A program made the translations under genes and the position numbers. The notes beneath the pieces are model-generated. The model searched no databases. It worked only from the letters and a program-made list of their open reading frames with translations, and was not told the origin of the DNA. DNA of 64,000 nt from Prinia subflava (taxonomy: Eukaryota > Chordata > Aves > Passeriformes > Cisticolidae). Every line of letters begins with the position of its first letter. The stretch's first letter is position 1. This document shows, piece after piece, positions 33,047 to 46,643 of this stretch. The stretch lies in NCBI RefSeq assembly GCF_021018805.1, contig NW_026960607.1, forward strand, positions 436,501 to 500,500, given 5' to 3'.

Positions 33047-36000
33047 TTAAGCTACCTATTTTCATGACTCTTACAGACTAATTTCATCTTCCTTTAGAGA
33101 TTATACTTTTTAAAAGCACATAGAAGCTTTGAGAAACAAAGCTTTCCAAAAAAAAAAAAAAATCCAAACTGGCAAGGCTGTGCACTGTAACATACACTGA
33201 ATGCTAACATTTTTTTACTTTTATTGACATTTCATATTTCAATATTGCCTGTATTTCCACATATGAATAAATTCAACAGAGATTTTATTAGACATTTTCC
33301 CCTGAGAATTCTGACAACTACAATACATTTTCAATTCCTACCAAAGTAAATCTAACTACAACATGTCCTTTTTGACTTCAGGTTTTAAATAATCAAAACA
33401 TAATGTCCTTTTATAAAGAAGGACTTACACAGAGAATACTTATAACTAATTGCTACCAACAGAAGAAATGTAGTCCCAAAAATCACTCGGAAAATGCAGG
33501 ATTTCTCTAATTCTCAAAGATACAATATCTTTCCTAAGCATTTCTCTCAGTTCAGTGAATGGCCTATAAAAAAGGCAACTGCTGCAGGTAAATCAGATGG
33601 AAGATTAAAAAACATCAGACTTAAAATTCCAAAATATTTGGCAAATACTTAAAAATTATATTTGAACCGATAGATTTTTCCAGTAATAAATACTGAGTAA
33701 TGAAATCCATTGTTTTTTAGATGTGGAAGTTCAGAACATTTATTGCAATTAACAAAACTACCTTATGACCAGAACAGTAGCAAACTCCTAATTTTTGCAT
33801 TTCCTTAAAAAAGAAGAAATTGAATGTAATGTTGCCCCATTAATTCCTATTCCACAAGATGTTCTGACATTTTTTGTTTTGTAGGAAGAGTAATGAAAAG
33901 CAGGATGGCCTTTTGGTTTTCATTAGAGTGCAATTAGTAATAAGCTATGTGAAACTGAGCACTTGGCACCGCATGAATTCCACTCCACATCACAAGCAGC
34001 TACTGCTGAACAGGCCTTAAATTGTCTCCAAAATATGAAGACAAGGGTCCAGTCTTGCAGTCATGGCAATATGAAAAATCCTTATATATCAATAGGATCA
34101 CTTACATGGATAAAATAACTGCATTGAGACCAAAGGACAAGAATTATTCTCTTTTTTAGTGGCCTCTGTATAGAAATATCAAGTACAAAGTTATGTTTGT
34201 AGAAGTAATTTTTTCATGAAATGTCCTAATCAGATGCTCAAACAATCAGACTTGAGCTATTATAGCATAATATTATGTGAGTAATTACAGTGGAAAGTTG
34301 TAAAGTGCTTACGGTCAAAGCATTAAAAGAATAAAGACTCCTAAAACATCAGAAAAGCTGGAAGGGTAAGGTTGCTAAACTAAAAGATATTTGTAAAAAT
34401 CCTTCCACAAGAGAACTACTGCCCAGACTCACTGAATATACATGAAAGAACAATACTGGAAGTAAAAGCTACCTGATCGAAAAATGGCCCAACTGGTCAA
34501 AGACTGCTGTGCTGAGACAGAAAAAGAATTTGATTTAGTTACAGTGTAAAACCCATCCCCTAAACCTCACGAAACTTGCTTTGCAAAAAAAGACAGACTG
34601 AGAAAAAGGCAGGCAAATACTTCATGTGAAAAGATAGCTTACAAACAAAAAACTGCACTAAAAGAAGTGTAGCAGTAGCTCAAACTGTAGCCAGCAAAGA
34701 TTTTTATAACTGTTTGCAATTAACATGCAGAGGAAGGAAAGAGAAAATCTCACCTATGAATTTTCATGGTAAGAGAAAAATGACATGAACTTCAAAGGAG
34801 TGTGAAGCTACTTGCATTAGAAACAAATGTGGTATGTTGCAAACAAGTGAACTGCATAGCAGGGTTTAGAATCATTACATTGCAAGAGTGATACACACAG
34901 TGGAATGAAAGGATTTGTGAAAAGGAAAGGGAAGCTTTGACAGCCTGCAGAATGAAAGTGAGGGAAATGAAAATGGGAAAGCACTTGTGCTGGATGACAT
35001 GCACAGGAGGTACACTGATAGGAACCACCTGCCCAAAACAGCTGAAATTTGGCCATTATAATAGAATCAAGAGAAGGGCACATATTGCACTCTGCACCTC
35101 TCTGTATAACCCAGACTGATTAAAGGCTCTGTGCTGAGCTACTGAAGAGAGAGACGGATGAATGCTGGAGGGAGGAGTCCATCTCATGCAGGATACATCA
35201 GACAAACTGATCTGCAGTGCCAGACCCACTGGCACATGATACAAAAAAAAGGCTAATAGCCCACAACAGAAATCAGGACTAGGTCCTACTGACCTTGTGG
35301 CATCAGGGATGTAATGGAAAAAGAGGAAAGGGGTCATGTTGCTGCTGGCACAGTGGCAGCCCCAGAAATGACTGGTGACCTACTGAATGCAGCCTTGAGC
35401 TAGGCTTCTGCATTTTTTAGAATGAATTTCAATGTCTTGTTAAGCAAGAAGTGTTCCTTCACCCTAGTGGCACCACATGAAGGCACCTCAGGAGAGGGAA
35501 TAAATTCAGTTTCACCGGTGACTGCTCCAGGCCCTCTCTGCAGTGATTTCTGATACTGTATCAAAGCTTCTTAAAGCAAACAGCAGAAGCTGACACTAAT
35601 CCTAGATAAAAGTTCTAAAAAACCTGAAAATTAAAATTTATGTCTGTGTAATGTAAGTGACAGACTTGGCTACTCAGAGGAAGTGAATGCAGAAATAAAC
35701 CAATCTGAAATTAAGATGAGTTGATCAGATGGCAAGAAAGTGATGTAGGTTAAAATAAATGACAAAAATAAAAATTTAGTGGTTGCTCCACCTAAAGACA
35801 GTTTCTATACTGTGTAGAGAAAAAGATGACAAAGTAGCTGAAATGAATATTGGTAAGTCTTCCTGAATTTCTCAAGAAGTAAAAAAAAGGATATTTTATA
35901 TACTTATTTCTCTAATCAAATATAAATAAAACTTATTAAAATGTATTTTTAAATGTGCCAACTCTTTTACATTTAATATTCCTGTAAGGCATTGTTTTAT

Positions 36001-38347
36001 CTTTTATCCATTCTAACAACATGACCCATTTCAATGTTTATAGTCATCAACATTCAGAAAGCAAAACCTGTCTCTGTGACATTAGCCTATGGCAGTTACT
36101 CTTTCTTTTTTAACTCAAATGTTACTTTTTCTGAGCAACTTTTACCCTAGATAAATGTATGTAAACTACCAGTTCAAATGATCATTATGCTGACACATTT
36201 AGCAGCCAAGTTGCATTAAACTTAACTCCCAAGTCTCTCTACAATCACCTTCAATTTTTAAACTCCACTTTTGTTTGGGAAATACTAAGATAAAACCCCA
36301 TTCTTCAAATGGTGAGCCAGAAAGCTGTGGAGAGTCAGCTACAAAGAAACTTCTAAAAGTGCTTGACTTTCAGTTTATAGAAGTTTCCACTGTAATTTCA
36401 TCACACGTTCTTATTTTTCTAACCACATTGCTAAACTTCATTAAAAAATTGTATTGTAAAAAAGCAATGAGTCCTTATGTGGGTGTTGAGGCCCTTTTAG
36501 CCTTTTCTCTCATATTTAGAAAATTAATGAAAAAGGGGTGAACCTCAGCTGAGCCACATTCATGACATGAGGAGGGACAGTTCTTGGACACGTAGAGTTC
36601 AACAGCAGCAAAAAATCCTTCAATCTATTAGTAGGAAGTAAGAACTGCTGGAGAAAACAAAAACCCCTCTAAACGCAATTTGAAACAACTCTGTCATTTT
36701 AGCACCTTTTCATATTGACGGGTATTATCTGCATTTGTCCCTTGAAAATATAATCCTTGAAAATTAAATGTAGAAATAAAGATAGATTGGAGACAAAATA
36801 GTATCAACTGTCCAAAAATTAGGAACTTTAGGTTTCCTGGCTTTTACTGAGCTTTGATTTGATTCTATGTTTCTATGACTAGTAATGGTTCATTAAATCC
36901 CACCACTATCTTCAAGGAAGTTCTCTCAGAACATATGGGGGCAGTATCTGAACAGAATTGCTATCCAATGTTTGCTTACCCTCTTTACACAGAGAGATAA
37001 AAAACAGAGAATTATCTTTCAGGGCTTACTTTTGCTTTACTGATTTAATTAAGCTCCGTATAGCATCATAAGCGAAGTTTAAACTCAAGGAAAAATTTTC
37101 AATTTCATTAAAGATAATAAATGATTCCTTTTGAAACATATCCACTAGTCTGAAAATAGGTTCTTATTTTCAAAAAAGTCCTTTAATTGAGACATTGTCC
37201 TCCCAAGGCAGATTCCTAGATTACAAATGCAATCAGTTAGGAGTCTGCTTTCAAAACTTACAGGTGATTTTGACTAAGTTATTTGGATTACTATAGCTCC
37301 ATGTTTCCTAGAACTCTAAAACATTATGTACTTACTGCAGATTAAAGTAGATTAAAGACGTCACAGCCCACCCAAAATAGCTTGGTACATAAAGTGTACA
37401 CCCAGCAGCCTGGGTAGTTTAGGAATGACCCGTGAGGAAAAGAAACCCTTCTGATAAATACACTACACACTACTGTATAGCACCATGTGCATATTTGTAG
37501 CAGTTGAGAACTATGAAAAACGACCAACAAGGCAGCTGAATTGCAATCATCACTATAAACTCCACAAAAAAGAGAAACCTTTGCTTGTTCTGGGTCTCCT
37601 GCAGTATTTCAGGCTCTGTCTTTGTGTGACACCAAATTGATTCAGGTGGGCGAATGAGAAGTGTTAGTATTAAAGCACTGCAAGGAAATGGCACCTGGAG
37701 TTTCAGTAGCTTTTCTTTTCTGTTCCTGCCACTATTCACACACCAGATCAGACTGAATAGTTAGTGAAGGTCATTTCCAGAACATTTCTGAGTTGAAAAG
37801 ATTTTGTATAAGTGGAAGTATAGTTACAATAACCTTCTCCTGATTTTTTAGCAAGGTCTCTAAAAATACTGCTGCCTAGCATCCTGATGGAATTGGCTTT
37901 TCTTCAGGGTCCCACAGACCACCCCTGGTGACTGAATCAAGCAGACAGAGCACTCACACTAGGCTAACCAGATGAGACACGTAGTTAATGATATGGCTTT
38001 GATCTGCCATGGAGCTGAGGATGTGGATGAGTGTTATTCCTTTGATCAGTTCTTCCACAGTACTGTCAGCAAGTGCCCCCACTCTACCCTTATGCACAAA
38101 CACTGTTTCAAATGCAAGCAGGAAGTGGGGACAAAAAGTAATTTCATTTATGTCTGTCTTTGGGGATTAATGCAGAAGTCTGAAAAGAATCCATGCTGAC
38201 AGGGAGAGAGGCTGGAGCTTGTGTAGCTGTGCCATTGCTACAAAAAGCGGCTCATCCATTTGCAAGTGGTCAAAGATTTCACGAACATTAAGTTTTAAGC
38301 AGGCAAAAAAAAAAATGCCTGAAGAGGCTAATATGTGGCCAAAGGTA

Positions 38348-38737
38348 TGTTGGCCAGGGAATCAGCCAGAGTCAAGACAACACTCAATATGAGTTAAAAA
38401 TCTTGCTCATTTATTCAGCTATTTGACGTACATTTATACTGTGCTAAGCATATCATGCACCTAACTCTGAACATCATTGGTTAAACCATAGTGTTCACGT
38501 GTCCTTGCAGTATACATAATTGGTTCAGAAGCTCTGTCCACGAGGCTAAATGCTGCAAATCTTCCCTAACTTAAGGTCAATGCATCCTGTCTAGCATCCT
38601 GTTACAGCTATTGTTCCAAGCTTTACTTCCTCCTTATCCCATCTAAGGAATGGTTCAAGGACATTTCATCTTCTACTCATCCCTTAAGCTAAGAGCAGGA
38701 TTGTGCATGTCCCTGCTTTTCCAGCCGTGCATCCACA
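38348..38737 (-). mobile_element. Solo LTR with 6-bp target duplication
   Basis: A 390-bp block starting TGTTGGCCAGGG and ending GCATCCACA, flanked by AAGGTA at 38342-38347 and 38738-38743. The ends and the 6-bp duplication indicate an alpha/betaretrovirus-like (ERV2-like) LTR. AATAAA on the minus strand (38410-38415) gives orientation. No internal sequence remains. Confidence 0.8.
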
Positions 38738-39974
38738 AAGGTATTCTGGGATCCTGGAAATGTTCTCTTAGATGCATCATTGCCATTTATTAAAGCTCTA
38801 TAATTTGCTGTGGTACCCTATTATGGAGGGTAATGGGGAGCCAGGCATTAGGTTTCTCCCAGCCTGCATCAGAGGTACAAGAATCTTTTCTTGTAAAAAA
38901 TGTAAAGCAGTGAAAGCAGTTTTTCAAGTATAGAACTGACAGGAAAAAACCTGGAAAGTACTTCTCAATGGAGTATGAAGGAGCTGAAAACTGATGAGGC
39001 CGAGCACTTGATTGTCTCATGATAGCCTCTACTTTTAATTTGATGTTGTAAAGATGGACAGGCTGTGGAAAACCAGAGAAATGAGTCTTCCTGGTTTATC
39101 AGTTGCAGTGAAGTTAAGGTAAGTATGTGAACCCTGCACTTGACTTTGAAGGCAAACACAGATAATCGGTTTGCCATGGAGCTCTGCTAATTTACTCAGG
39201 CCATAGTGAAAACTGCTGAGCAAACCATAGTGATCTCAGAGTTGGGAACGAGAATCCCTACATAGTGCAAGTGAGACAGCCAACCTCCTTCACCCAAGGA
39301 GCTGCACACTAAAATTCTCTTCCATCTGGAAGGTACAGGATACATTTCTAAGAACAGCTAGCAAAAGGGGACCATTGGGAGTAATTCAAAAGCAGGATAA
39401 TGGGAGATGATACGGGCTCAGGCTGGACTGGGTACAATGCTGGCTTTTAGGTGACTCACCAACAGAGACTGCAGCTGCCTTGCAAGCTTTTTCCCTCTTG
39501 GATCCAGAAGCTCACACAGCCCTGATACTCTTGTGCCAGCACTGTCCCACTGCCTGCCATATAACAGCACATTGATCAGGAGGGGTCACCCTAACCTATA
39601 GATATCTATAAGGAAAATACTGCAAGAAAAAATTGAGAACTGAAAAAAATAACATATAAGCAATGTAACTACATTAGCTCAAACCCCAAGACTCCTGTCT
39701 CCAGAAAACTTGCTTCCAGAAAAAAAGAATCTTTTGCATTTATCTAGACTAATAATATATGAAAAAAAAAAAGCATTATGGTTATTTTACGAAACATCTC
39801 GAGATTTGGAGAAATTGATTTGGGCAATCAATAATGCCCAAATCATTTAAAAAATGTGCTGAAGATCACTTCAGAATTACATTAGAAAGCACAAAAAAAG
39901 GTGTATCAAATCCTGAACTGGCAGGAAGCTAAGTTAAACAGTAATAAGAACTCTTGTAAGTGGTGAGAAGATCA

Positions 39975-40078
39975 CACAATCTTCTGGGTAGGAAGGGATC
40001 CACAAGTAAATGGACTGTTCAGGAATCAAACCCACAACCTTGGCAGTATTAGAAATATCTAATCTAACCTAGATAGGC
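39975..40078 (-). repeat. Degenerate tRNA-Ile-headed, CR1-tailed SINE
   Basis: On the minus strand GGTTAGA near 40064 and GGTTTGATTCC (40032-40022) match positions of the A-box side and the B box of a tRNA gene, joined by 'ccaaggttgtg' as in tRNA-Ile-derived bird SINEs. The 3' part, 'ggatcccttcctacccag' on the minus strand, resembles the CR1 tail. It is old and diverged. This type is known from songbirds (TguSINE1-like), so it hints at the lineage. Confidence 0.6.
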
Positions 40079-42433
40079 TTTATTGTTAAGAGGTTACAAA
40101 AAAACACCCCCAAACCCACCATAAACGAACACATACACACAAAAAAAACCAGAAAAAGCAAATCCTTAATCACAAACAATCAAAGAAATCTTTGTCAGAA
40201 ATGGCTGCTACTGACTCCTCTGAAACTGTCATTTCACTTGATCTCCATCACTGGCCACATTCACCACCTCAAACAAATGGGGTCTATATCATCTAGATAA
40301 TTACTGACAGATAGTCTCTTTAAGTAGATGGTATTCATAGGAGGAATCGGTAATACTGTTATCATTTTACAGACTACACAAAGAGTGCTCAGTGCTTCTG
40401 ATTCAATGGACTTCTTAGGTCCTCTGAGAAATAATTCAAATGCAGATTCAAAGATAACTCAAGGTCCACTTTAAGGCCTTGAGTCCTCACTTTTCCCCAG
40501 CTTCTCATCCTCACAGGTGGAGGCTGTCCTTGGGGTCGAGAATCAAATCTCAGTGAGAGGCTGAGGTGCTGCTGTCAACCCCACCTTGGTGTCAGCACAT
40601 AGATGGGCTTCAGGCCTCAGATCACCTGTTTCCCCCAAGGAGACAAGCTGCTCCATCTGTCCAAAAACTTCTCACCGTGGGACATTACTTTAGCCCCACA
40701 GATACTTACATCACCTTTGTTTATGCTGCAGTAATCTACCCTTAATCTTTGAGATTATCATCTGTTATTTGGTGGCCAGGGTCAGCACAGATTATGCTGA
40801 CTGAATAAAATCTGTACCCCTCCAAAGGAGAGAAATCTGATGATGATGTGTGTCTATACTGTCACTATAACCTTCTTTCTTTTTGATCTCTTGATCCGAG
40901 TCTCCTGAATACTTGGCTTTGACCCTGTCCTATAGCTTGTTCCCCAGCTCCCTGCCTAGGAAACTTTGCCAGGTTCCCCAAAAAACTCTCAGGGGATGCT
41001 TCTCTGCAGCTGGTGTGAACTGGGGAGCATGGATCTCACCAGCAGGTTTTACTCCTGTTACTTACTTTTGTAAATAAAAAATAAACCCTCACTACCAGCT
41101 AAACAGAAAGGAGAACTATAATGCCATAAAGACCAAGATAATAAATCTGAATATTTTTCTAGAGAAAACATTTTCAAACTACTCATCTTCAGCTAGCAGA
41201 AGAGAACAGAGCCCACAGAAAGTGTAAAGAAGAATAGTAATTACGTCAGTTTAACATTTGTTATCCTACATTTGTGAAAATATTTTCCTAAAAACTTCAG
41301 TTGTACAACAACACAGAATCAAACTTAATATACACAGTAAATTGTTGGCTGTCATTACCAGCAATAAGACAGAAGAGTTATGGCTGTAAAGCAGCTGCTG
41401 TAGCATTCAGTCATTTTCTGCTAGCAAGAAAAAAAAAAAAACCAAAAAAACCCGAATGAAAGATTTAAAGGAAGAATGTTATGCATGAACCTTCTTAGAC
41501 ATGCAATTAAATAAAAATTGCAAAACACAAGTAAGTACATTATGAAACACAGAACTGCAGGTCAAAGACTGAAATCATTAGCATTGACAGAGTTGCATTT
41601 AAAGCTTTCATTCTGAAGTTATATACAGGATGCTATTCTTCTAAATGCTACACTTATAAATGAAGTTAAAATGAAACAGAACACTACAAATATTTTCTCC
41701 TCATAACTATACTTTAAAAGCAGAACTATGCTTCCACTGTAATTACACAGGATGTTATTCCATTACCAATTAATATTAGGAGCAAGTGGGAAAGCAAACA
41801 AACCAAAGGGAAAAAATCTGCTTTCAAGTATTGCTACAAGAACTCCATTCACAACTTAGTTGTTTTATTAGTGATGAGGCTTAATCTCTCCACAGAGGCA
41901 GAAAAGCGATATAGTCACAACTAAATGGTATTTTGGGCTTATATGAAGTGGATTTTGGACATCTTTCAATCACTTGCAGGTGCAACTATTCCTGGAGGCC
42001 AAAACCTGCTCTACTTGGAAGGTACAATTTCTTGACAAAGAATAATAGCAAGAAAGAAAGACTAAGTACATTTTCTTAGAAGAATGAGCTTCACAGAGGT
42101 CAGCACTTTGTCCTCATTGCTTCTCTTTCCAGAGCAGGGAGAACAGCTTCAAGCAAATCTGACACAGCATGCTCTGCATTAGCAGTTTTCTTCCTCCATA
42201 TATCACCCTGTCTGTACCAATACCCCTTAGATACCTTCCCATTAATCTAGGGGTGGTTTATACACCTGTGTTTTCCAAGGAGAAAACTCAGCATACTCCA
42301 AATCCCCATTCAGAAGCAACACACAAAGCAACCTTCCTCTTCCTGCATCACAGGGGAAGGATTCACCTTGAGACTTGATTTCACTTCCTGGGGGATTTAA
42401 TAAGTCAGAGAGAAATGAATGCAAGAGATGCAC

Positions 42434-42964
42434 TTTTGTTTTCTCCCGGTAGCTTCAGTCCGATCCCGGCTACCTTAGATGCTCCTGGATAGGGAGTACA
42501 CTTAAGTACCTCCTGCCCAAAGCAACCCAGGCGAAACTTTCAGGCACAGGCAATACTTAGCAAGCTCAGTTATCAGTGATTTCAGCTCTTTGCAGTGTTT
42601 AGCTCTTTACAGTGATTTTCAGCTCATAAGCCTGCTAAGTGCCTTGGCAGATGCAGGGAGAGAGAGGAGAAGCACTGTATGAAGTTCCACAGATGAATCT
42701 TTATTGGCATCCTCTGTGAAGGCTTTCAGGGACAGCTCTTCTACTGAGCTGAGGAACAGTGGGGTTTTTATAGGGTACTGAGGTTTTGAGAAATGGTCCA
42801 ATGGTATGAGTCGGGGTAGAAAGTGACCTATTGTCTTACAGGGAGATAAGAGAGGGTCCGAGGGCAGGAGAGGGGTTATTTGGCTTAGTCACCATGACTA
42901 GGCATTTCTTTGCCTTTAGGCGACTGACCACCAAAGAGGCCTACTAGGCCTCATGGCTGCAACA
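42434..42964 (-). mobile_element. Solo LTR with 6-bp target duplication
   Basis: A 531-bp block flanked by ATGCAC at 42428-42433 and 42965-42970. On the minus strand it starts TGTTGCAGCC and ends GAAAACAAAA; the final CA is absent. AATAAA on the minus strand is at 42700-42705. A CpG-containing stretch near 42446-42465 and 'gatgcagggagagagagg' near 42650 distinguish it from the flanks. Family unknown. Confidence 0.7.
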
Positions 42965-43150
42965 ATGCACCACCTGTTTGGGGTTTTTGAAGTTTTTAAA
43001 GACACACCCTGTTTGCCATAGGACACAGACTAATTACAGACAGATGCCATCTGAAGTGATGACTAAGAATCACAGAATCACAGAATCACAGAATAATGAG
43101 GTTGGAAGAGACCTCTAAGATCAAGTCCAACCTATGCCTTAACACCTCTA

Positions 43151-44110
43151 CTAGACTATAGCACTAAGTGCCATGTCCAGTCTTTTTTTAAACACATCCA
43201 GAGATGGTGACTCCACCACCTCCCTGGGAAGACAATTCCAGTGCTTTATTATTCTTTCAGTGAAAAATTTTTTCCTAATATCTAACCTGTACCTTCCCTG
43301 ACGCAGCTTGAGACTATGTCCCCTTGTTCTGTCAGTTGCTGCCCGGTGGAAGACACCGACCCCCACCTGTCTACAACCTCCCTTCAGGAAGTTGTAGAGA
43401 GCAATAAGGTCACCTCTAAGCCTCCTCTTCTCCAGGCTAAACAACCCCAGCTCCTTCAAACGTTCCTCATAGGGCTTGTGTTCCAAGCCCCTCACCAGCC
43501 TTGTTGCCCTCCTCTGGACACGCTCAAGCATCTCAATATCCTTCCTAAACTGAGGGGCCCAGAACTGGACACAGTACTCAAGATGTGGTCTCACCAGCGC
43601 CGAGTACAGGGGAAGAATGACCTCCCTGCTCCTGCTGGTCACACAATTCCTAATGCAGGCCAGGATGCCATTGGCCTTCTTGGCCACCAAGGCACATTGC
43701 TGGCTCATATCCAACCGGCTGTCGACCAGCACCCCCAGGTCCCTTTCCACCTGAACACTGTCCAGCCACACTGTCCCCGGCCTGTAACGCTGTAGGGGAT
43801 TTTTGTGGCCAAAATGTAGAACTCGACACTTAGACTTATTAAACTTCATGCTGTTGGACTCTGCCCATCCATCCAACCGATCTAAGTCTCTCTGCAGAGC
43901 CCTCCTCCCTTCCAATAGATCAACACAAGCTCCCAGCTTAGTGTCATCTGCAAACTTACTAATGAACGACTCAATCCCCTCATCCATGTCATCTATAAAA
44001 ATATTAAATAGAACTGGTCCCAGTACAGACCCCTGAGGGACACCACTGGTGGCTGGTTGCCAGCTGGATGCTGCACCATTCACCATCACATCACCATCTC
44101 TGGGCCCGGC
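43151..44110 (-). pseudogene. CR1 ORF2, reverse transcriptase C-terminal part
   Basis: The frame runs to the ORF2 stop. It holds [20 protein letters not shown], the catalytic motif FADDTKLG, and the thumb and C-terminal region [20 protein letters not shown] and [20 protein letters not shown]. It is joined to the preceding part by a frame change near 44100, where the upstream frame ends HGRAQRW followed by TGA. Otherwise open, so the copy is young for a CR1. Confidence 0.88.
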
Positions 44111-45437
44111 CATGCAGCCAGTTCCTAACCCAGCGAAGAGTGCTCCTGTCCAAGCCGTGGGCTGCCAGCTTTTCCAGGAGTATGCTATTGGAGACAGTAT
44201 CAAAGGCCTTGCTGAAGTCTAAATAGACAACATCCACAGCCTTTCCTGCATCCAGCAGACGAGTTACCTGGTCATAGAAGGAGACCAGGTTGGTCAGACA
44301 TGACCTACCCTTTGTAAACCCATGTTGACTGGGTCTGATACCCTGGCCATCTTGTAAGTGCTGTGCGATAGCACTCAGTATGAACTGCTCCATTATCTTA
44401 CCTGGTACTGAGGTCAGGCTAATTGGCCTGTAATTACCAGGATCCTCCTTCCTACCTTTTTTATAAACAGGTGTCACATTGGCCAGTTTCCAGTCGCCTG
44501 GAACCTCACCAGTGAGCCACGACTCCTGATAAATGATGGAGAGCGGCTTCGCAAGCTCATCTGCCAGCTCCCTCATCACCCTAGGGTGGATCCCATCTGG
44601 TCCCATCGATTTATAAATATCCAAGTGTCCCAGCAGCTCTCTGACTGCCTCCTCTTGGATAACAAAAGGACCATTCTGTTCCCTGACACCACCTACCAAC
44701 CCCTGAGGACAGTTATCTTGAGGATAAGCTGTCCTACCAATAAAGACTGAGGCAAAGAAGGCATTAAGCATTTCCGCTTTTTCCTCATCTTTAGTTACTA
44801 AGTTGCCTGCCTCATCCAATAAGGAACCGAGGCTGGTTATACCCTTCCTTTTATCATTGATATATTTGTAAAAACTTTTTTTATTGTTTTTAACAGAAGT
44901 TGCCAAGTTAAGTTCAAACTGAGCTTTGGCCTCCCTGATTTTTTTTCTACATGCCCTAGCAGCTCCCTTAAATACTTCCTGAGAAATCAGTCCCTCCTTA
45001 AAAAGATGATACATCTTTTTCTTATTTCTAAGTTCCTTCAAAACCTCATTGCTCATCCAGACTGGACATTTGCCTTGTTGACTCTTCTTTCGGCACACAG
45101 GGACAGTCTGTTCTTGTGCCCTCAAGATTTCTGTTTTGAAGTACACCCATCTCTCCTGGACTCCTTTGTTTTCAAGGACTCTTTCCCAAGGAACTCTCTG
45201 AATAAGTCTCTTAAATAGGCCAAAGTCTGCCCTCCGGAAGTCCAGTGTAGAGATCTTATTGATATTTCTCCTTATTTCACCAATTATCGAGAATTCTATA
45301 ATTTCATGATCACTGTACCCCAAGCGGCCTCCAACCTCCACATCACCCACCAGTCCATCTCTATTTGTGAACAATAGGTCTAACATAGTCCCTCCCCTGG
45401 TGGGCTTGCCCACCAGTTGTGACAAAAAGTTATCCTC
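44091..45437 (-). pseudogene. CR1 ORF2, linker and reverse transcriptase N-terminal part
   Basis: Starts at the LTR junction (EDNFLSQLVGKPTRGG) and continues through KSMGPDGIHPRVMRELADEL, DPGNYRPISLTSVPGKIMEQ, QHGFTKGRSCLTNL and the first catalytic Asp in [11 protein letters not shown]. It ends in an in-frame TGA at 44091-44093 due to the frame break near 44100. Confidence 0.88.
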
Positions 45438-45762
45438 TCTTGCCATGAGGTTTTTTCCTGGTTTGCCGAGTGTTCATGTTGAAGGAGAGACGTGCAGTTT
45501 CTCACGCTCGTGAATGTAAACACTGGCCATGTTTTGCTAACTGTCTTTCATTGTTTACATATTTCTAGGTGGGAGGAGAAAGGTGATTGACAGTTGGCTT
45601 GACCAGTGTGGATTGAGAGGTGGAATTCCATCCTCCAATCCACGGGCCTCATAGGAAATGTATAAGAGTGGGTTTTTGTAAATAAAGTGGTCTTCCTGCC
45701 CTGCTCTGCTGAACCCAGAACTGTGTCCCGAGTCCCATCTCTGGTCAGGCCCCACGGTGATA
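45438..45762 (+). mobile_element. Solo LTR inserted in CR1 ORF2, 6-bp duplication
   Basis: The 325-bp insert is flanked by ATCCTC at 45432-45437 and 45763-45768; on the CR1 strand this is GAGGAT, coding Glu-Asp once in the uninterrupted frame. The insert has a TATA-like TATAAGAG, then AATAAA, then a U5-like end on the plus strand. Its termini (TCTTGC...GTGATA) are not canonical TG...CA. A truncated inverted copy is at 27015-27265. Confidence 0.8.
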
Positions 45763-46344
45763 ATCCTCCACACACTCTAAAAACTTTCTAGATTGCTGTT
45801 TTTCTGCTGTATTAAGTTCCCAGCAGATGTCTGGTAGGTTGAAGTCACCTACAAGAACAAGGGCTGATGATCCTGAAACATTGTTCAGTTGCTTATAGAA
45901 TAAGTTGTCCACCTCTTCATCCTGGTTGGGTGGACGATAGCAGACTCCCAGGAGGATGTCAGCCTTGTTGGCCTTCCCCTTAATTTTTACCCATAGGGAC
46001 TCTACTTCATCATCATTAGTTTCGATACCTATGACATCCAAAACTCCCCTATTATAAAGGGCCACCCCTCCACCTCTTCTCCCTTTTCTGTCTCTCCTGA
46101 AGAGCTTGTAGCCATCCAGTGCAGTGCTCCAACTATGTGAGTCATCCCACCCCGTCTCTGTGATGGCAACAATATCATAGTTCTGCTGATGCACCATGGC
46201 CTCTAGCTCTGCCTGTTTGTTACCCATGCTGCGTGCATTGGTGTACATGAACCTCAGCTGGGCTACTGATTTCTCCCCTAACACAGTCTTATCATCCTTG
46301 GGCCTGCTTCCAGACAGCCCAGATGCATCTCCTTCCCCCTTCAA
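45763..46344 (-). pseudogene. CR1 ORF2, endonuclease domain
   Basis: An APE-type endonuclease: TNARSMGNKQAELE, AITETGWDDSHSW, GGGVALYN and LVGDFNLPDICWE are the expected active-site blocks for target-primed reverse transcription. The frame is open until the LTR insertion after FLECVED. The first Met of ORF2 is not assigned. Confidence 0.85.
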
Positions 46345-46346
46345 AC

Positions 46347-46643
46347 CTAGTTTAAAGCCCTCTCAATAAGGTCTGCCAGTTCATGAGCTAAAAACCTCCT
46401 GCCCTTAACAGAGAGATGTATCCCATCTGATTCCAGTAGAGCAGGTGCCATAAAGGTTGCTCCATGATCAAAGAATCCAAAATTTTGCCGATAACACCAA
46501 CCCTTGAGCCATTTGTTAAAGATGCGGGTTCTCCTATTCCTTTCATCATTTTTCTCTGCCACCAAAGGAACTGAGCAGAACACTACCTGTACACCTGTCC
46601 TATCAACCACTTGACCCAGTGCCCTAAACTCCCTTTTAATCAC
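46347..46643 (-). pseudogene. CR1 ORF1, C-terminal esterase-like end
   Basis: The 98-residue end of ORF1, with VVFCSVPLVAEKND and the closing SDGIHLSVKGRRFLAHELA, similar to the SGNH-hydrolase-like domain of CR1 ORF1 (D-x-x-H in DGIH). It stops just before ORF2. The N-terminal part is lost by 5' truncation or divergence. Confidence 0.7.

Noticed and set aside
43316..44036. Plus-strand frames opposite CR1 ORF2
   Set aside because: Shadows of the CR1 reverse transcriptase, seen in many CR1 copies.
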